Shown: piece after piece, positions 5,145 through 6,181 of the stretch | How positions within the stretch are numbered: position 1 is the stretch's first letter | Layout of the letters: each line of letters opens with the position of its first letter | Position numbers and translations under genes: made by a program | Source of the DNA: Cyanobacteria bacterium UBA11370 | GTDB taxonomy: Bacteria; Cyanobacteriota; Cyanobacteriia; Cyanobacteriales; Coleofasciculaceae | DNA: 6,181 nt | Assembly (NCBI GenBank): GCA_003486645.1 | Contig: DNGI01000249.1 | Location: forward strand, 7,120 to 13,300 | Reading direction: 5' to 3' | Notes under the pieces: generated by a model | What the model saw: the letters and a program-made list of their open reading frames with translations, nothing else | Told to the model about the DNA's origin: nothing | Databases searched by the model: none

Positions 5145-6099
5145 TAGCCAATTTCCAGTTTATTCAATTTCGATTAGCGGGTTAGTATCCTGGCAGCTAC
5201 ACGCCCTAAATAATGAAGGCAACGAAGGGAATCAATCCCTCACTCGGCGCTACTACATTATCCAAAAAGGCATGAACGAACCGGAGTATGTTAATGGTGT
5301 ATCCGGAGATATGCTCAAACATATTCAATCCGAACATTTACATCGAATTGCCATTGAAGAACGACTGGCTTTATCAGAAGGAGGCAAGCAATTTCATCCC
5401 GACCGAATCGGTCATGACTTGGCAACAGAACAGCCCGTTTTTACCGACAAAGATACCGACTTAGCCGCCAAAACTAGCCGAGTTCTCCAATGCTGTACCC
5501 TGAGTGATTTAGAAGGATTTATGGTTACAGTTAAAGGCGGACAAACCTTAAAACGGGAGTCAGTCATTGAATTTGGGGCTGTCGTTGGTTTACCTACAAA
5601 AGTCAAAACCACGAGTTACTTTCATGCCAAATACGGCATTGATAACCCTACCCCATTTAACGTACAAATTAGTTCCGGTTTATATGCAACAGTTTTGAAC
5701 CTAGAAGCCTTCCGCATTGGCTACAATCCTCATAACTTTTCCTACACTATTGATACCATTGAACGCAAAAAACGTCTCGATGCTTTACTCAAAAGTGTAC
5801 TTTACACCTACCTCCAACCCAATGGTGCAAAGCGGAATACTCATCTCCCCCATCCCGATTTCTTTGCTGGAATGATTACCGTCAGTACCCGCCGTTGTCC
5901 AGCACCAATGGTCAGTCCTTTAGAGGAAAGTTACACTCGTCAAATTGAAAGTCTTGCCAATACGTTGAATCATCTCAATGGTGCAGGAACAATTCATTGT
6001 TTCCCCTTTGAGACAATAGCTGAATTTGCCCAACAGATTCAGCTATTAATTGAACAAAGCCAACCTTGGGAGAGTGATGATGCTGAAGCAATTGAGTAA
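5137..6099 (+). CDS. cas7: Cas7, DevR-family backbone subunit of a type I CRISPR Cascade
   Basis: This 320-residue protein is the expected length for a Cas7 subunit, which polymerises along the crRNA spacer in the effector complex. The N-terminus shows the DevR/Cst2-type signature: a short strand SISISGLVSW followed by LHALNNEGNEGN and TRRYYIIQ (11-43). Next comes the G-x-SGDMLKH region (54-62) typical of RAMP-fold Cas7 proteins. A variable middle (about 80-170) would hold the finger loop, and a basic helix occurs at ERKKRLDALLK (209-219). The start overlaps the cas8 end by 8 bases and has a strong AAGGAG site, so the two should be made together in proportion. In most type I operons cas5 follows directly, but here 82 bases of repeat-rich, non-coding DNA follow to the window edge. 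DevR proteins have been described as autoregulators in Myxococcus; nothing here shows that role. Subtype I-A or I-B (including MYXAN) fits; the exact one is unsure. Confidence 0.85.
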   Translation: MNNSQFPVYSISISGLVSWQLHALNNEGNEGNQSLTRRYYIIQKGMNEPEYVNGVSGDMLKHIQSEHLHRIAIEERLALSEGGKQFHPDRIGHDLATEQPVFTDKDTDLAAKTSRVLQCCTLSDLEGFMVTVKGGQTLKRESVIEFGAVVGLPTKVKTTSYFHAKYGIDNPTPFNVQISSGLYATVLNLEAFRIGYNPHNFSYTIDTIERKKRLDALLKSVLYTYLQPNGAKRNTHLPHPDFFAGMITVSTRRCPAPMVSPLEESYTRQIESLANTLNHLNGAGTIHCFPFETIAEFAQQIQLLIEQSQPWESDDAEAIE

Positions 6100-6120
6100 T
6101 ATTCATGGTTTATAGATAAG

Positions 6121-6181
6121 GGAGTTTTTTAAAGATAAGGGGGACATGGGAGTTTTTTAAAGACAAGGGGGACAAGGGGGA
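6121..6181. repeat. 28 bp tandem repeat, two copies, running into a 9 bp repeat at the edge
   Basis: Copies at 6121-6148 and 6149-6176 differ at only two positions. Each begins GGAGTTTTTTAAAGA and ends in a GGGGGACA block. Within the second copy the 9-mer GACAAGGGG is repeated at 6162-6170 and 6171-6179 and continues towards the edge. A 28 bp unit equals four heptamers, in line with the period-7 repeats elsewhere in the window. The array begins 21 bases after the cas7 stop; its right end is not visible. Confidence 0.85.

Noticed and set aside
5412..5612. 66-codon minus-strand frame
   Set aside because: It is antisense to the middle of cas7 and has no independent support.
1..6181. CRISPR array
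   Set aside because: I looked for one because of the cas genes. The tandem repeats have units of 7, 9 or 28 bp with no unique spacers between them, so none is an array.

Overview
The window looks like chromosomal DNA of a cyanobacterium, probably a large-genome filamentous or colonial one. Three perfect HIP1 octamers (GCGATCGC) lie in one gene. Several arrays of tandem heptanucleotides resemble the STRR repeats of such genomes. The sensor kinase has a phytochrome-like GAF domain of the kind common in this phylum. The assignment rests on these signs only, not on any search.

Layout. Positions 1-294 are non-coding and repeat-rich: a G/T heptamer array cut by the left edge (1-21), about 170 bp of degraded sequence, then a 14-unit C/A heptamer array (192-294) that overlaps the end of the next gene. 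Positions 283-2205 (minus) encode a membrane-anchored GAF-PAS histidine kinase. A 223 bp divergent promoter region follows, with a direct repeat and a dyad that could be operators. Positions 2429-3106 (plus) encode an OmpR/PhoB-class response regulator with a GTG start. Positions 3107-3344 hold a small inverted-repeat-bounded element with another heptamer array inside it, then a hairpin just before the next start codon. Positions 3345-5144 and 5137-6099 (plus) are a translationally coupled pair that I read as the large subunit (Cas8, DevT/Csx13-like) and backbone subunit (Cas7, DevR family) of a type I CRISPR Cascade. The last 80 bp carry a 28 bp tandem repeat running off the right edge.

How the genes work together. 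The kinase and regulator are divergent neighbours and could form a two-component pair sharing the 2206-2428 region, but this is inferred from proximity. Cas8 and Cas7 should assemble on crRNA as part of a Cascade-like complex. No cas5, cas6, cas3, cas1, cas2 or CRISPR array is visible, so the system is either continued outside the window or incomplete. The most testable idea is that the C-terminal helical part of Cas8 is also made alone, from an internal ATG at 4680, as a 154-residue Cas11-like small subunit. The most unusual DNA-level feature is the abundance of distinct period-7 repeats at gene boundaries, one of which supplies the kinase stop codon.
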